Assembly (NCBI GenBank): GCA_903919925.1
Contig: CAIXKO010000514.1
Coordinates: 1 to 38,193, forward strand
Reading direction: 5' to 3'
Origin: an uncultured Bacteroidota bacterium
GTDB taxonomy: Bacteria > Bacteroidota > Bacteroidia > Bacteroidales > UBA12481
Length of the DNA: 38,193 nucleotides
Part shown: positions 23,025 to 31,900 of the stretch, piece after piece
How positions within the stretch are numbered: the stretch's first letter is position 1
Layout of the letters: each line of letters begins with the position of its first letter
Notes under the pieces: model-generated
Databases searched by the model: none
What the model was told of the DNA's origin: nothing
What the model saw: the letters and a program-made list of their open reading frames with translations, nothing else
Position numbers and translations under genes: made by a program

Positions 23025-24623
23025 TCAGGATTTTTGATCTTTCTTATGTTTAACGGCTGTTTGGATGCACTCTCGCCTGCTGATAACTACCGAAACACCC
23101 GAATAATTCAGCTCCTCGGTGATGGTGAGGACATTTGCATCATGGTTCTTTTTAAATGGATAAATCAGCCGGAGATGCTCAGGAAGAACCCCTAATCCAA
23201 GGCAAATGTTTTCCAATCGTCCAAAAGCTGAGGATGTCTGGCCACCTGTCATCCCGGTAGTTTCATTATCCGAGATTATAACGGTTATGGAGCTGTTTTC
23301 ATTAACGGCATCCAGCAAGCCGGTCATCCCGGAATGAGTAAAAGTTGAATCTCCGATCACTGCCACTGAAGGGACCAAACCTGCATCGGCTGCTCCTTTG
23401 GCCATTGTGATTGAAGCACCCATATCGACGCATGAATTCACCGCCTCAAATGGAGGAAGAGCTCCCAAGGTGTAGCATCCGATATCGGAAAAAGTTCGTC
23501 CGGTGCCAAAAGGTTTCAATGCTTCGATCAATGCAAGATAGGTATCAATATGACCGCAGCCTTTGCACATTGAAGGTGGACGGCTGGCAAGGAAATCAGG
23601 GATATCCGGCCCCGGATTTACCTCGAGACCAAGGGCAATCGCCACTATATCCGGAGTAAGCTCCCCATCGCGGGGAACAGTGCCGTCCAATCTGCCTTTT
23701 ATCGGAATGGAAGTGTTATTCAATAAACCTTTTAACCCTTTTTCCAGAAGTGGGTAACCCTCCTCCAGAACCAGAATACTATTGCAGTTTTCAGTTAGTT
23801 TTCTGACTTGATCAAGCGGAGCTGGGTACTGACTGATTTTCAATACATGATAAGGAATTCCGGATGGATAATTTTCCTGAAGGTAATTAAAAGCAATACC
23901 ACAAGTAATGATTCCCAGAGAGTTGTCGGTTCCTGAAAAATACTGATTAAATACGGAATTTTCTGACTCTGCGGCAAGGTCAGCCTGTATCCCCAGTAAT
24001 CGTTTATAACGTTTGCGTGCAATGGAAGGCAGCAAAATAAACTGTTGCGGATCCTCGGGCAGTTTCAGCGTATTTTGGTCCATCATGCTCCGTGTGGTTA
24101 CCGATGCCCGCGAGTGAGATAAACGTGTGGTTATGCGCATCATAACAGGCAGCCCAAATTTCTCGGATAAATCAAAACCGGCAAAAACCATATCATACGC
24201 TTCTTGCTGATTGGTGGGTTCCAACACTGGTAGCAAGGCAAAATCGGCATAAAATCTTGAATCCTGCTCATTCTGTGATGAATGCATGGAAGGATCATCT
24301 GCCACCACCACAATCAAGCCTCCGCAGCAGCCGGTTATAGCGGCGTTGATAAAACCATCGGCAGCCACATTTAAGCCAACATGCTTCATGCAAACTATCG
24401 CTCTTTTGCCAGAATATGACATTCCCAAGGCAGCTTCCATGGCTGTTTTCTCATTGGCTGACCAGGCGCTGTGAATACCTTTTTCTTTAGTCAACCGGCT
24501 TTTCTGAATATATTCTGTAATTTCTGTTGATGGAGTTCCAGGATAAGCATAAACCCCGGAAATGCCTGAATCCAGTGCTCCCTGTGCAATTGATTCGGCG
24601 CCAAGTAAAACAAGTTGTTGCAT
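23025..24623 (-). CDS. iorA: Indolepyruvate:ferredoxin oxidoreductase, alpha subunit (no ferredoxin domain)
   Basis: A 532-residue thiamine-diphosphate subunit. An N-terminal pyrimidine-binding region (YAYPGTPSTEITEYIQ, AALGMSYSGKRAIVCMKHVG) is followed by a central transketolase-like domain and a C-terminal TPP domain with MCKGCGH, IGDSTFTHSG and SDNETTGMTGG. The archaeal enzyme continues with two 4Fe-4S ferredoxin motifs at its C-terminus; here the protein ends soon after VVISRRECIQTA with no CxxCxxCxxxC motif. Electrons would need another carrier or direct ferredoxin docking. I recall that shorter IorA proteins are normal in this phylum. Its upstream gap carries a possible promoter (TTG, 19 bases, TACTTTTA on the minus strand). 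Confidence 0.92.
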   Translation of the reverse strand: MQQLVLLGAESIAQGALDSGISGVYAYPGTPSTEITEYIQKSRLTKEKGIHSAWSANEKTAMEAALGMSYSGKRAIVCMKHVGLNVAADGFINAAITGCCGGLIVVVADDPSMHSSQNEQDSRFYADFALLPVLEPTNQQEAYDMVFAGFDLSEKFGLPVMMRITTRLSHSRASVTTRSMMDQNTLKLPEDPQQFILLPSIARKRYKRLLGIQADLAAESENSVFNQYFSGTDNSLGIITCGIAFNYLQENYPSGIPYHVLKISQYPAPLDQVRKLTENCNSILVLEEGYPLLEKGLKGLLNNTSIPIKGRLDGTVPRDGELTPDIVAIALGLEVNPGPDIPDFLASRPPSMCKGCGHIDTYLALIEALKPFGTGRTFSDIGCYTLGALPPFEAVNSCVDMGASITMAKGAADAGLVPSVAVIGDSTFTHSGMTGLLDAVNENSSITVIISDNETTGMTGGQTSSAFGRLENICLGLGVLPEHLRLIYPFKKNHDANVLTITEELNYSGVSVVISRRECIQTAVKHKKDQKS

Positions 24624-24657
24624 TTGAGTTATATTAAACCAAAAAGGCAGCTAATCA

Positions 24658-24690
24658 TTTGCCGCCCGTTGTAAAAGTACCATAATTTTG
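24658..24690 (+). promoter_or_regulatory. Candidate promoter of the outer-membrane module
   Basis: TTTG (24658-24661) and TAATTTTG (24683-24690) are 21 bases apart, a full -33/-7 match. Transcription would start near 24697, so the open ATG at 24692 is unlikely and translation from 24734 or 24737 is favoured. Confidence 0.55.
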
Positions 24691-24733
24691 TTTGACAACA
24701 ACCGTTTTAAGGTATATTTGCCAACTGAAGACT

Positions 24734-25372
24734 ATGATGAAACTTATACCCATAAGCCTTTTCGTACTGCTATTTTTAATAGCCAGTCCCATTCATGCCC
24801 AGGTACCGGAAAAGTCGAATATTATCCACCTTACCGGACGTACCCTCAGCGACACTAATGAGCCTATTCCCTATGTGCATGTGATCCTGGTAAATAAAAG
24901 ACTAGCTACAGCAAGCGATCTACTGGGAAATTTCAATTTCCCAGCTGAGATTAATGATACCATCATATTCAGAGCGGTAGGCTTTAAATACTCGACCATG
25001 GTTGTCAAAGACACTTTTGCTATGAAGTATCCTTTCATTCCAATTTATATGCATGAGGACACCATTATGCTGAAAGAGTTGGTTATCAGGCCATGGCAGG
25101 GAAATTATCAACGGTTTAAACAGTCAGTACTGGCGTATAAATTGCCGATAACCGAATTGGATCGAGCGGTAAAGAACCTGAACATGATGGATCTTAAAGC
25201 CTTACTGATCAATTCTCCTCCTTCGCCAACAATGGCCTTCAGGAATACAATGAAAGTTTATAATGACCGTTTATACTGGGCGGGACAATTGCCTCCTGTG
25301 AGCATTACCAATCCGCTTGCATGGGCCCAGTTCTTTAAAGCGCTTAAAAACGGTGAATTCAAAAAAAAGTAA
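24734..25372 (+). CDS. Exported protein with carboxypeptidase-regulatory-like domain
   Basis: A protein of about 212 residues. A signal peptide (KLIPISLFVLLFLIASPIHAQ) is followed at about residues 30-105 by a carboxypeptidase-D regulatory-like beta-sandwich: LTGRTLSDTNEPIPYVHVIL, ATASDLLGNFNF and IIFRAVGFKYSTMVV, the pattern usually found at the N-terminus of TonB-dependent receptors. The remaining hundred residues have no recognised domain, and no barrel follows. Its end overlaps the downstream receptor by up to 56 bases. It may be a partner of that receptor. The start is set after the candidate promoter at 24658-24690. Confidence 0.8.
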   Translation: MMKLIPISLFVLLFLIASPIHAQVPEKSNIIHLTGRTLSDTNEPIPYVHVILVNKRLATASDLLGNFNFPAEINDTIIFRAVGFKYSTMVVKDTFAMKYPFIPIYMHEDTIMLKELVIRPWQGNYQRFKQSVLAYKLPITELDRAVKNLNMMDLKALLINSPPSPTMAFRNTMKVYNDRLYWAGQLPPVSITNPLAWAQFFKALKNGEFKKK

Positions 25373-27809
25373 ATTCTTGATAATTAACCTGTTAAGATAT
25401 CGGCTAATTATTGTTCTCACTCTGATGCTCGTGCCGGGCATTAGTTTGATAGGGCAAAGCACGATTAAGATTTCCGGTTCTGTTCATGATGAAACCGGGA
25501 TTCCGGTTGAAGATGTGAATATTGCGGTTAAGACTACAACATCGGGAGCAATCTCTTCAAAATCCGGTCTTTACCAGTTAAAACTGAGTAAAAAGCCGGA
25601 ATACACCCTGCAAGTTTCCAAAATCGGGTATACCCGCAGGGAATTGGTCATAAAAATTGCTGATTATCCGAACCCTGATAATATTGTATTCGATTTTATT
25701 TTGGAAAAGTCCGTCGAAGCGTTGAATGAGGCAATTATCAGACCTGACCGTGATCCGGGGTCAAACCTGATGCGTATCGATCCAAAATTGGTTTTCATTT
25801 TACCAGATCCATCGGGGAATTTTGAAGGTTTGATTAAGAAAATGACCGGAGTGGCCTCATCAAATGAACTCTCATCGCAATACTCCGTAAGGGGAGGAAA
25901 TTTTGATGAAAATCTGGTATATGTGAATGATATTGAGATTTACAGACCATTTCTGATCCGGTCGGGCCAGCAGGAAGGATTGAGTTTCATTAATTCGGAT
26001 TTAGTAGCATCTGTGCTTTTTTCAGCGGGTGGATTTGATGCCCGCTATGGCGATAAACTTTCTTCAGTTCTGGATATCAAGTACCGGAAACCAGTGGATT
26101 TTGCCGGTTCCGCCTCGATGAGTTTGATGGGTGGAACCTTGCATTTTGAGGGAACAAACAGTAGCAGGAGGTTTTCCTATATAACCGGAATACGATATAA
26201 GACCAATAAATATATTCTAAACAGCCTGGAAACCAGAGGAGACTATAATCCTAAGTTTGCTGATATTCAAACTTATCTCACTTATGATGTTACCCCGGAA
26301 TGGGAGATAAGCTTCCTGGGCAATATTGCCAACAACAAGTATGATTTTGAACCCGTAGATCGTGAAACATCCTTTGGCACCTACAAGCAAGCCTTGCAGC
26401 TGAAAATATATTTTGATGGTAAAGAAAGGGATGAATTTACCACCTACATGGGTGCTGTTACGGCTGGTTTTAAACCCAATAATAAACTGGAAATGAAATG
26501 GATTGCTTCTGCTTTTCGCACACAGGAAGCCGAAACATTTGATATTCAGGGCCAATACGCTTTAAATGAACTGGACAAGCAACTCAACTCTGAGAGTTAT
26601 GCTGATAGTATCCTGAATCTTGGAATTGGAACCTATCTCGATCATGCCCGCAACAAACTGAAAGCCAATGTTTTCAGTTTTGAATATAAAGGGGCTTATA
26701 AAACTGATGCTCATTGGCTCCAATGGGGCGCTCGTTTTCAACACAGCACTTTTACCGACAAAATAGAAGAGTGGATGATGCTTGATTCAGCTGGTTACTC
26801 GCTGCCCTATTCCGATTCATTGGTAAATTTATATACCACACATTTTGCCGAAACCACGCTAAATCCAAACCAGGTTAACGGATATGTGCGCGACTCGTAT
26901 GAAAAACAGCTGGCCAAAGGAAAACTGATTCTGACTGGCGGTCTTCGCACCACTTATACCGATATCAACGAGGAGTGGCTGATCAGCCCAAGAGCAAGTG
27001 TGTCATTTCAGCCATACACAAAAAAGGATTTGCAATTCAGGCTATCGGCCGGCTCCTACCATCAACCTGCCTTTTTTAAGGAATTAAGAGATCTTTCCGG
27101 GCAAATTCACACCAATGTTAAAGCGCAGAAATCCCTGCACTTTGTTGGTGGCACCGATTACTACTTTCTGGCATGGAAAAGAGCCTTTAAATTCACTACT
27201 GAGCTGTATTATAAATATTTATGGGATTTGGTTCCGTATGAAGTGGATAACGTCCGAATCCGCTATTACGGCGCTAACATGGCTCATGGCTACGCTGCTG
27301 GTTTTGATTTAAAAGTGAATGGTGAATTTGTTCCGGGTATTGACTCCTGGGCAAATGTATCAATTATGCAAACGCAGGAAGATATTGAAGGTGACACAAT
27401 AGGTTACATTGCCCGTCCCACCGACCAGCGCGTAAACGTTGGGATTTTCTTCCAGGATTATCTTCCAAATAATAAGTCATACAAAGCACATCTCAACCTG
27501 CTTTTTGGAACCGGACTTCCTTTTGGGCCTCCTGGAAGCCAGGCATATAAATCGGCTTTGCGTGTTCCTCCATACCGACGGGTGGATATCGGATTTTCGA
27601 AGATCCTGATCGATGGAAATAAAAAATCAACCAATCGCTATCTCAAAAATTTCAAATCGCTTTGGTTAAGTCTGGAGATTTTTAACCTGCTGGACATTAA
27701 CAATACTATTAGCCATATCTGGATAAAGGATATTACCAACCGTCAGTATTCAGTGCCAAATTACCTGACTGGCAGGCGTTTTAATGTTAAACTGCAAGCA
27801 ATTTTCTAG
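25317..27809 (+). CDS. TonB-dependent outer-membrane receptor with carboxypeptidase-like N-domain
   Basis: An outer-membrane active transporter of about 830 residues. The start is ambiguous: ATG 25317 overlaps the previous gene by 56 bases, whereas GTG 25353 or TTG 25377 would give a tidier signal peptide (core LIIVLTLMLVPGISLIGQ). A carboxypeptidase-regulatory-like domain occupies about residues 50-130 (ISGSVHDETGIPVEDVNIAV, SKIGYTRREL). The plug follows (SSQYSVRGGNFDENLVYVND, IYRPFLI), then a 22-strand-type barrel ending in an aromatic C-terminal residue (VKLQAIF). No SusD partner is adjacent, so it is not a classic SusCD polysaccharide pair. The substrate is unknown. It is followed after 3 bases by the BatA-like gene. 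Confidence 0.9.
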   Translation: MHGPSSLKRLKTVNSKKSKFLIINLLRYRLIIVLTLMLVPGISLIGQSTIKISGSVHDETGIPVEDVNIAVKTTTSGAISSKSGLYQLKLSKKPEYTLQVSKIGYTRRELVIKIADYPNPDNIVFDFILEKSVEALNEAIIRPDRDPGSNLMRIDPKLVFILPDPSGNFEGLIKKMTGVASSNELSSQYSVRGGNFDENLVYVNDIEIYRPFLIRSGQQEGLSFINSDLVASVLFSAGGFDARYGDKLSSVLDIKYRKPVDFAGSASMSLMGGTLHFEGTNSSRRFSYITGIRYKTNKYILNSLETRGDYNPKFADIQTYLTYDVTPEWEISFLGNIANNKYDFEPVDRETSFGTYKQALQLKIYFDGKERDEFTTYMGAVTAGFKPNNKLEMKWIASAFRTQEAETFDIQGQYALNELDKQLNSESYADSILNLGIGTYLDHARNKLKANVFSFEYKGAYKTDAHWLQWGARFQHSTFTDKIEEWMMLDSAGYSLPYSDSLVNLYTTHFAETTLNPNQVNGYVRDSYEKQLAKGKLILTGGLRTTYTDINEEWLISPRASVSFQPYTKKDLQFRLSAGSYHQPAFFKELRDLSGQIHTNVKAQKSLHFVGGTDYYFLAWKRAFKFTTELYYKYLWDLVPYEVDNVRIRYYGANMAHGYAAGFDLKVNGEFVPGIDSWANVSIMQTQEDIEGDTIGYIARPTDQRVNVGIFFQDYLPNNKSYKAHLNLLFGTGLPFGPPGSQAYKSALRVPPYRRVDIGFSKILIDGNKKSTNRYLKNFKSLWLSLEIFNLLDINNTISHIWIKDITNRQYSVPNYLTGRRFNVKLQAIF

Positions 27810-27812
27810 CTC

Positions 27813-29852
27813 ATGGTTTTTCTCCAGCCTTTTTTTCTGTTTGGTTTATTTCTTTTAGCCATTCCCATACTCATTCATTTCCTTAATTTTCGCAAGTCTA
27901 AAACGATATATTTCAGTTCGTTGAGATTTATTGAAGAAGTGAAATCCACTTACCGTAAAAGAAATCGCTTAACTGATATTTTGTTGCTCCTGCTACGGAT
28001 TATTGCGTTGGCTTGCCTGATCATTGCATTTGCCCAACCCGTAATTCAATCAAAAAATCCACTGGCGGGCCAGGCTTCTTCGGTAGTTTGTGTATTTTTG
28101 GATAATTCTCAAAGTATGGAACTCCTTGGGCAAGGAGAACCGCTCTTACAGAAAGCCAAATCGAGAGCAAAAGAAATAATCGGAAAATTTCCTCCCGATA
28201 GCAGGTTTATGCTTCTTGATAATGAGTATTCAAAGGGTTTGCAGGGTATTACAGACAAAGAATTGACAATAAAGGCAATAGATGAAGTAAGATCCTCTGC
28301 AAAGCAGTTATCGATGGATGAAATTCTAAGTTTTTATGATCAGAAAAATGACGGTAAGGAAGCAAAATTCTCCTCGTTGGTGCTGATTTCCGATTTCCAG
28401 CAGTCCATGTTTACCAAACCAATAGAACACAGCACTGCCAGTGCTACTATTTTCCCGATCGTGATCAAGCCGGATAAAACTGCTAATATCAGTATTGACA
28501 CTTGCTGGCTCGACAATCCATTGACGCTATTAGGGCAGAACAATCTGCTGATAGTCAGGATTAATAATCGATCTGACCAGGATTATCCTGATTATCCGGT
28601 GAGGCTGTTTATAAATGATACTTTACGAAACGAAACAACCATAAATTTAGCTTCAGGGACAATAACCGAGGCGGCGCTTCCTTTTCAGCCCAAAACCCGG
28701 GGCTGGCAAACCGGATCTATTCAGATATCAGATTTTCCGGTAGTTTTTGACAACGAATTGCTGTTCAGCTTCCGTATTGAGTCCAATATTCCTGTTTTGC
28801 TTTTGTATGATGGCAAGGAGAATCAATTTCTGAAAAGTGTTTTTGGTAACGACCCCTATTTTCAGTTAGAATCTTTTGTCGAGAAAGGATTTCCAAGGTC
28901 TGATTTTAAAGATTATAATCTGGTAGTTCTTTCGGGGATCAGAAAAATAGATTCTCAAACCAGCTCGAAAGTTCGGGAGTTTCTTGCTTCGGGAGGAACC
29001 GTTTGGTTTTTACCTGAAATATCCGGAGAAACTGATAATTACAATAACCTTTTAAAATCGATAAATGTTCCTGTAATTCAAAATGTTATTCCATATCGTG
29101 TTGAGTCTGGGATCGCATTGAAACAGAATCGCTGGTTGCAGGAGGTAGTGGTAAATGTGGATAAGAGGTTGCGTTTGCCCTATTTTAACCAGTCGCTGCG
29201 AATTTCCCCCTCATCACCTGACCGTACCGATTTACTGAATTCAGTATCCGGCGATCTGCTTCTAAGCCAGTTCAGGGTAGGCAACGGCTCATTTGTTTTA
29301 TCAGGGTTTCCTTTGGACGAACAGGTTACTGATTTCATGTTTCACCCGTTGTTCATCCCGATTTGTTATCGGATTGCCAACATGAGCAAAAAGAGTTCGG
29401 CCCTTTATCAGGTTAACGGACAAAACAGACCAGTATCAGTACATCGTGCTGGTTTATCGGCCGGAGAAGTAGTGCGGTTGAAAAACAGCAAAACCAACTT
29501 TGAAACCGTTCCTCTTCAGCGTGCAGGAGTGGGATCAGAGACGGTTTTATTTCCAGGTGATGTGGCACAAGCCGGCCAATACAGCGTTATTGCCGGAACT
29601 GATACGTTAGGCAATATTTCATTCAACTATTCGCGGGTGGAATCGGACTTGACTTGTTTATCGGATTCGTTGATCAAAAAACGACTTAGTGATTCGGGAT
29701 GGAATATTTCTATGAATAATAATTCATTATCAGCTGAAAACTCATCAGAACCAGCCATTGATATTGCTCCCAAAAAAGTATGGTATTACTTTCTGGTCAT
29801 GGCTTTAGTGGCATTAATTGCTGAGTCTTTTGTAATGAATAAAAAAAAGTGA
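27813..29852 (+). CDS. BatA-domain VWA-like membrane protein
   Basis: A 679-residue inner-membrane protein. The N-terminus has the BatA/aerotolerance regulator signature, two membrane segments around LFLLAIPILIHFLNFRKSK and ILLLLLRIIALACLIIAFAQ joined by a basic loop. A von Willebrand A-like domain follows, with a MIDAS-type DNSQS at residues 97-101 (VFLDNSQSMELLG). A long periplasmic region with a glutamine-amidotransferase-like or second sandwich segment (YNLVVLSGIRKIDSQ, SGGTVWFLPEI) leads to a final membrane helix (YFLVMALVALIAES). Similar proteins are widespread in Bacteroidota; their job is poorly defined. It starts 3 bases after the receptor gene. Confidence 0.88.
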   Translation: MVFLQPFFLFGLFLLAIPILIHFLNFRKSKTIYFSSLRFIEEVKSTYRKRNRLTDILLLLLRIIALACLIIAFAQPVIQSKNPLAGQASSVVCVFLDNSQSMELLGQGEPLLQKAKSRAKEIIGKFPPDSRFMLLDNEYSKGLQGITDKELTIKAIDEVRSSAKQLSMDEILSFYDQKNDGKEAKFSSLVLISDFQQSMFTKPIEHSTASATIFPIVIKPDKTANISIDTCWLDNPLTLLGQNNLLIVRINNRSDQDYPDYPVRLFINDTLRNETTINLASGTITEAALPFQPKTRGWQTGSIQISDFPVVFDNELLFSFRIESNIPVLLLYDGKENQFLKSVFGNDPYFQLESFVEKGFPRSDFKDYNLVVLSGIRKIDSQTSSKVREFLASGGTVWFLPEISGETDNYNNLLKSINVPVIQNVIPYRVESGIALKQNRWLQEVVVNVDKRLRLPYFNQSLRISPSSPDRTDLLNSVSGDLLLSQFRVGNGSFVLSGFPLDEQVTDFMFHPLFIPICYRIANMSKKSSALYQVNGQNRPVSVHRAGLSAGEVVRLKNSKTNFETVPLQRAGVGSETVLFPGDVAQAGQYSVIAGTDTLGNISFNYSRVESDLTCLSDSLIKKRLSDSGWNISMNNNSLSAENSSEPAIDIAPKKVWYYFLVMALVALIAESFVMNKKK

Positions 29853-29887
29853 TTTCTTTGTATAATTATTTTTAAAACATCTTACAC

Positions 29888-31096
29888 ATGAAACCAACTG
29901 ACTACATCAACCGCGAAGATTTATATGGAGCCCACAATTACCATCCGCTACCGGTAGTTTTAGATCGCGGTGAAGGTGTTTTTGTTTGGGATGTTGAAGG
30001 AAAACGGTATTTCGATTTCCTATCGGCTTACTCTGCCGTAAATCAGGGTCATTGTCATCCCAGGATCATAAAAGCCCTTGTTGAGCAGGCGTCCCGCTTA
30101 ACCCTAACCTCACGAGCCTTTTATGCGGCTGCGCTTGGGGAATATGAGGAATACATAACCAAGTATTTTGGGTACGATAAAGTTTTGCCCATGAATACCG
30201 GTGCCGAGGGTGATGAAACTGCACTGAAACTGTGCCGAAAATGGGCCTATACAAAAAAGGGCATAGCAGAAAATGAAGCCAAGATTATTGTTTGCGAGGG
30301 AAACTTCCACGGTCGCACCATTACGGTTGTATCGATGTCTACCGATCCGGATTCTTATGGTGGTTTTGGTCCGTTCACTCCCGGGTTCATCAAGATTCCC
30401 TACAATGATATTCCTGCCCTTAAACTTGCATTACTGGATCCGAATGTTGCCGGATTCCTGGTTGAACCGATCCAGGGAGAAGCAGGGGTATTTGTCCCGG
30501 ATGAAGGTTATTTAAAGACAGCCTTCGATCTTTGTAAAGAAAATAATGTCCTTTTTATAGCCGATGAGGTACAAACAGGTATTGCGCGAACTGGCAAATT
30601 ACTGGCTTGCGATCATGAGCAAGTGCGCCCGGATGTTTTGATTCTTGGCAAGGCATTGTCAGGCGGGGTTTATCCGATTTCTGCGGTACTTGCCGATAAT
30701 GATATCATGTTGTGTATCAAGCCTGGCGAGCATGGATCAACCTTTGGAGGTAACCCAATGGCAGCCAAAGTTGCAATTGCCGCCCTCGAAGTAATCAAGG
30801 ATGAAAAACTCGCTGAAAACGCGGAAAGGTTAGGGAAGATATTCCGCGCTGAACTGTTAAATATTAAATCGGACCGGATTGAACTGATACGTGGCAAAGG
30901 GTTGCTCAATGCAGTTATTATCCGTCCAAAGGGCAGCCAAACCGCCTGGGATGTGTGTATTGCTTTGAAAGAGAATGGATTGCTAGCTAAACCTACGCAT
31001 GATCATATTATCCGTTTTGCACCTCCATTAGTGATCACGGAGGAACAGATAATGGAAGCTGCCGCGATCATCCGGAAAACGATTGAAGGGATGTAA
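29888..31096 (+). CDS. rocD: Ornithine--oxo-acid aminotransferase
   Basis: A 402-residue PLP aminotransferase that moves the delta-amino group of ornithine to 2-oxoglutarate, giving glutamate semialdehyde. K255 ([18 protein letters not shown]) is the expected PLP lysine and D226 (FIADEVQTG) the pyridine contact. [13 protein letters not shown] and [14 protein letters not shown] are class-III landmarks, and [11 protein letters not shown] with [15 protein letters not shown] is typical of ornithine aminotransferase. Length is normal. It begins 35 bases after the BatA-like gene and ends 4 bases before a DUF3943-like gene. Related class-III enzymes (acetylornithine type) are possible but less likely by these motifs. 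Confidence 0.93.
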   Translation: MKPTDYINREDLYGAHNYHPLPVVLDRGEGVFVWDVEGKRYFDFLSAYSAVNQGHCHPRIIKALVEQASRLTLTSRAFYAAALGEYEEYITKYFGYDKVLPMNTGAEGDETALKLCRKWAYTKKGIAENEAKIIVCEGNFHGRTITVVSMSTDPDSYGGFGPFTPGFIKIPYNDIPALKLALLDPNVAGFLVEPIQGEAGVFVPDEGYLKTAFDLCKENNVLFIADEVQTGIARTGKLLACDHEQVRPDVLILGKALSGGVYPISAVLADNDIMLCIKPGEHGSTFGGNPMAAKVAIAALEVIKDEKLAENAERLGKIFRAELLNIKSDRIELIRGKGLLNAVIIRPKGSQTAWDVCIALKENGLLAKPTHDHIIRFAPPLVITEEQIMEAAAIIRKTIEGM

Positions 31097-31100
31097 ACCT

Positions 31101-31727
31101 ATGCGGGCGTTTTGCTTCTGCATCCTTTTGTTGACGGGTATTGTTGAAAATCCGGTAAAGGCACAGTTAACCGATCAGCCGGCAGGTATATGGTTCAAAA
31201 AAACAAGTACCCCAATTGGCCGGTTCGCATATAGTCAGGCAATATTATGGCCGTCTTCGATTGGCGGACATCTATACTTGTACATCAGGGATGGTCAGCT
31301 GGGAAACCTAAAGGACATTTATTCGCTTAAAACCTACCGGAGGACGTTTACGCTTCCACCGGTTTGGGATAATGATTCATTGATCTGGAATTACGGAGCT
31401 CATCCAATTATGGGTTCGTTTTCCTATCTGGCTTACCGGAATAAGCGGGGGCATTGGGCCGAAGCATTTGCAGGAACTGCCATTAATTCGGCGATTTACG
31501 AATACCTGATAGCGGGAGGTACACAACAACCCAGTATCAATGATCTGGTTGTAACACCGATATTAGGCAGTGTTTTGGGCGAAGGGATTTATCAGGTCAA
31601 AAAGCTACTGCTAAGGGATCACCAACTTAATTGGGTTGAAAAGATTATCATAACGATAACTGATCCTTTTGAGGTGTTTTATTACGGGTTCAATTACCGG
31701 AAAATCTGCAAGGTAAATTACCGGTAG
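31101..31727 (+). CDS. Exported DUF3943-like protein
   Basis: A 208-residue protein starting at ATG 31101, 4 bases after the rocD stop; an upstream TTG at 31083 is possible but unneeded. It has a signal peptide (RAFCFCILLLTGIV, ending near VKAQ). The body has the pattern of DUF3943 proteins: NYGAHPIMGSFSYLAYRNKR, an EAFAGTAINSAIYEYLIAGG segment and QQPSINDLVVTPILGSVLGE. Such proteins are thought to sit in the outer membrane or periplasm, with no assigned function. No catalytic motif was seen. It is last in the plus-strand run. Confidence 0.75.
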   Translation: MRAFCFCILLLTGIVENPVKAQLTDQPAGIWFKKTSTPIGRFAYSQAILWPSSIGGHLYLYIRDGQLGNLKDIYSLKTYRRTFTLPPVWDNDSLIWNYGAHPIMGSFSYLAYRNKRGHWAEAFAGTAINSAIYEYLIAGGTQQPSINDLVVTPILGSVLGEGIYQVKKLLLRDHQLNWVEKIIITITDPFEVFYYGFNYRKICKVNYR

Positions 31728-31743
31728 AGGATTCTGGAAAAAT

Positions 31744-31797
31744 GGCACGCGAATGACGCGGATCCCTACGGGAGCGCGGATTTTCGCGGATCTTTTT
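31744..31797 (+). repeat. CGCGGAT-rich degenerate repeat
   Basis: The stretch has three close copies of CGCGGAT (about 31758, 31777 and 31786) and an ACGCGAATGACGCGGAT start, and ends in a T-run. I have seen this word pattern as an intergenic repeat in related genomes (recalled). Its CGCG arms and T-run could also act as a weak terminator. Confidence 0.5.
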
Positions 31798-31806
31798 TAT
31801 CCGGTC

Positions 31807-31889
31807 GATGGTTGCACCCATCGCTGATATATTGCGCCCTTTCAGGTAGATGGGCTGCACCCATCGCTGTTTTATTGCGCCCTTTCAGG
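31807..31889 (+). repeat. Two tandem 40-41-base hairpin-forming repeats
   Basis: 31807-31846 and 31849-31889 are near-identical units (period 42) with core TGCACCCATCGCTG and ATTGCGCCCTTTCAGG. The second can form GATGGG-5-CCCATC and GCCCT-TTC-AGGGC hairpins. They fill the gap between the convergent DUF3943-like and glycosyltransferase genes. Confidence 0.7.
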
Positions 31890-31900
31890 GCTGTTGGTGA

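Noticed and set aside
25317-29852. SusCD-type polysaccharide utilisation locus
   Set aside because: The receptor has no SusD-like lipoprotein and no glycoside hydrolase beside it.
31807-31889. Possible CRISPR array
   Set aside because: Only two units, nearly contiguous with no unique spacers, and no cas genes nearby; a tandem palindromic repeat explains it better.
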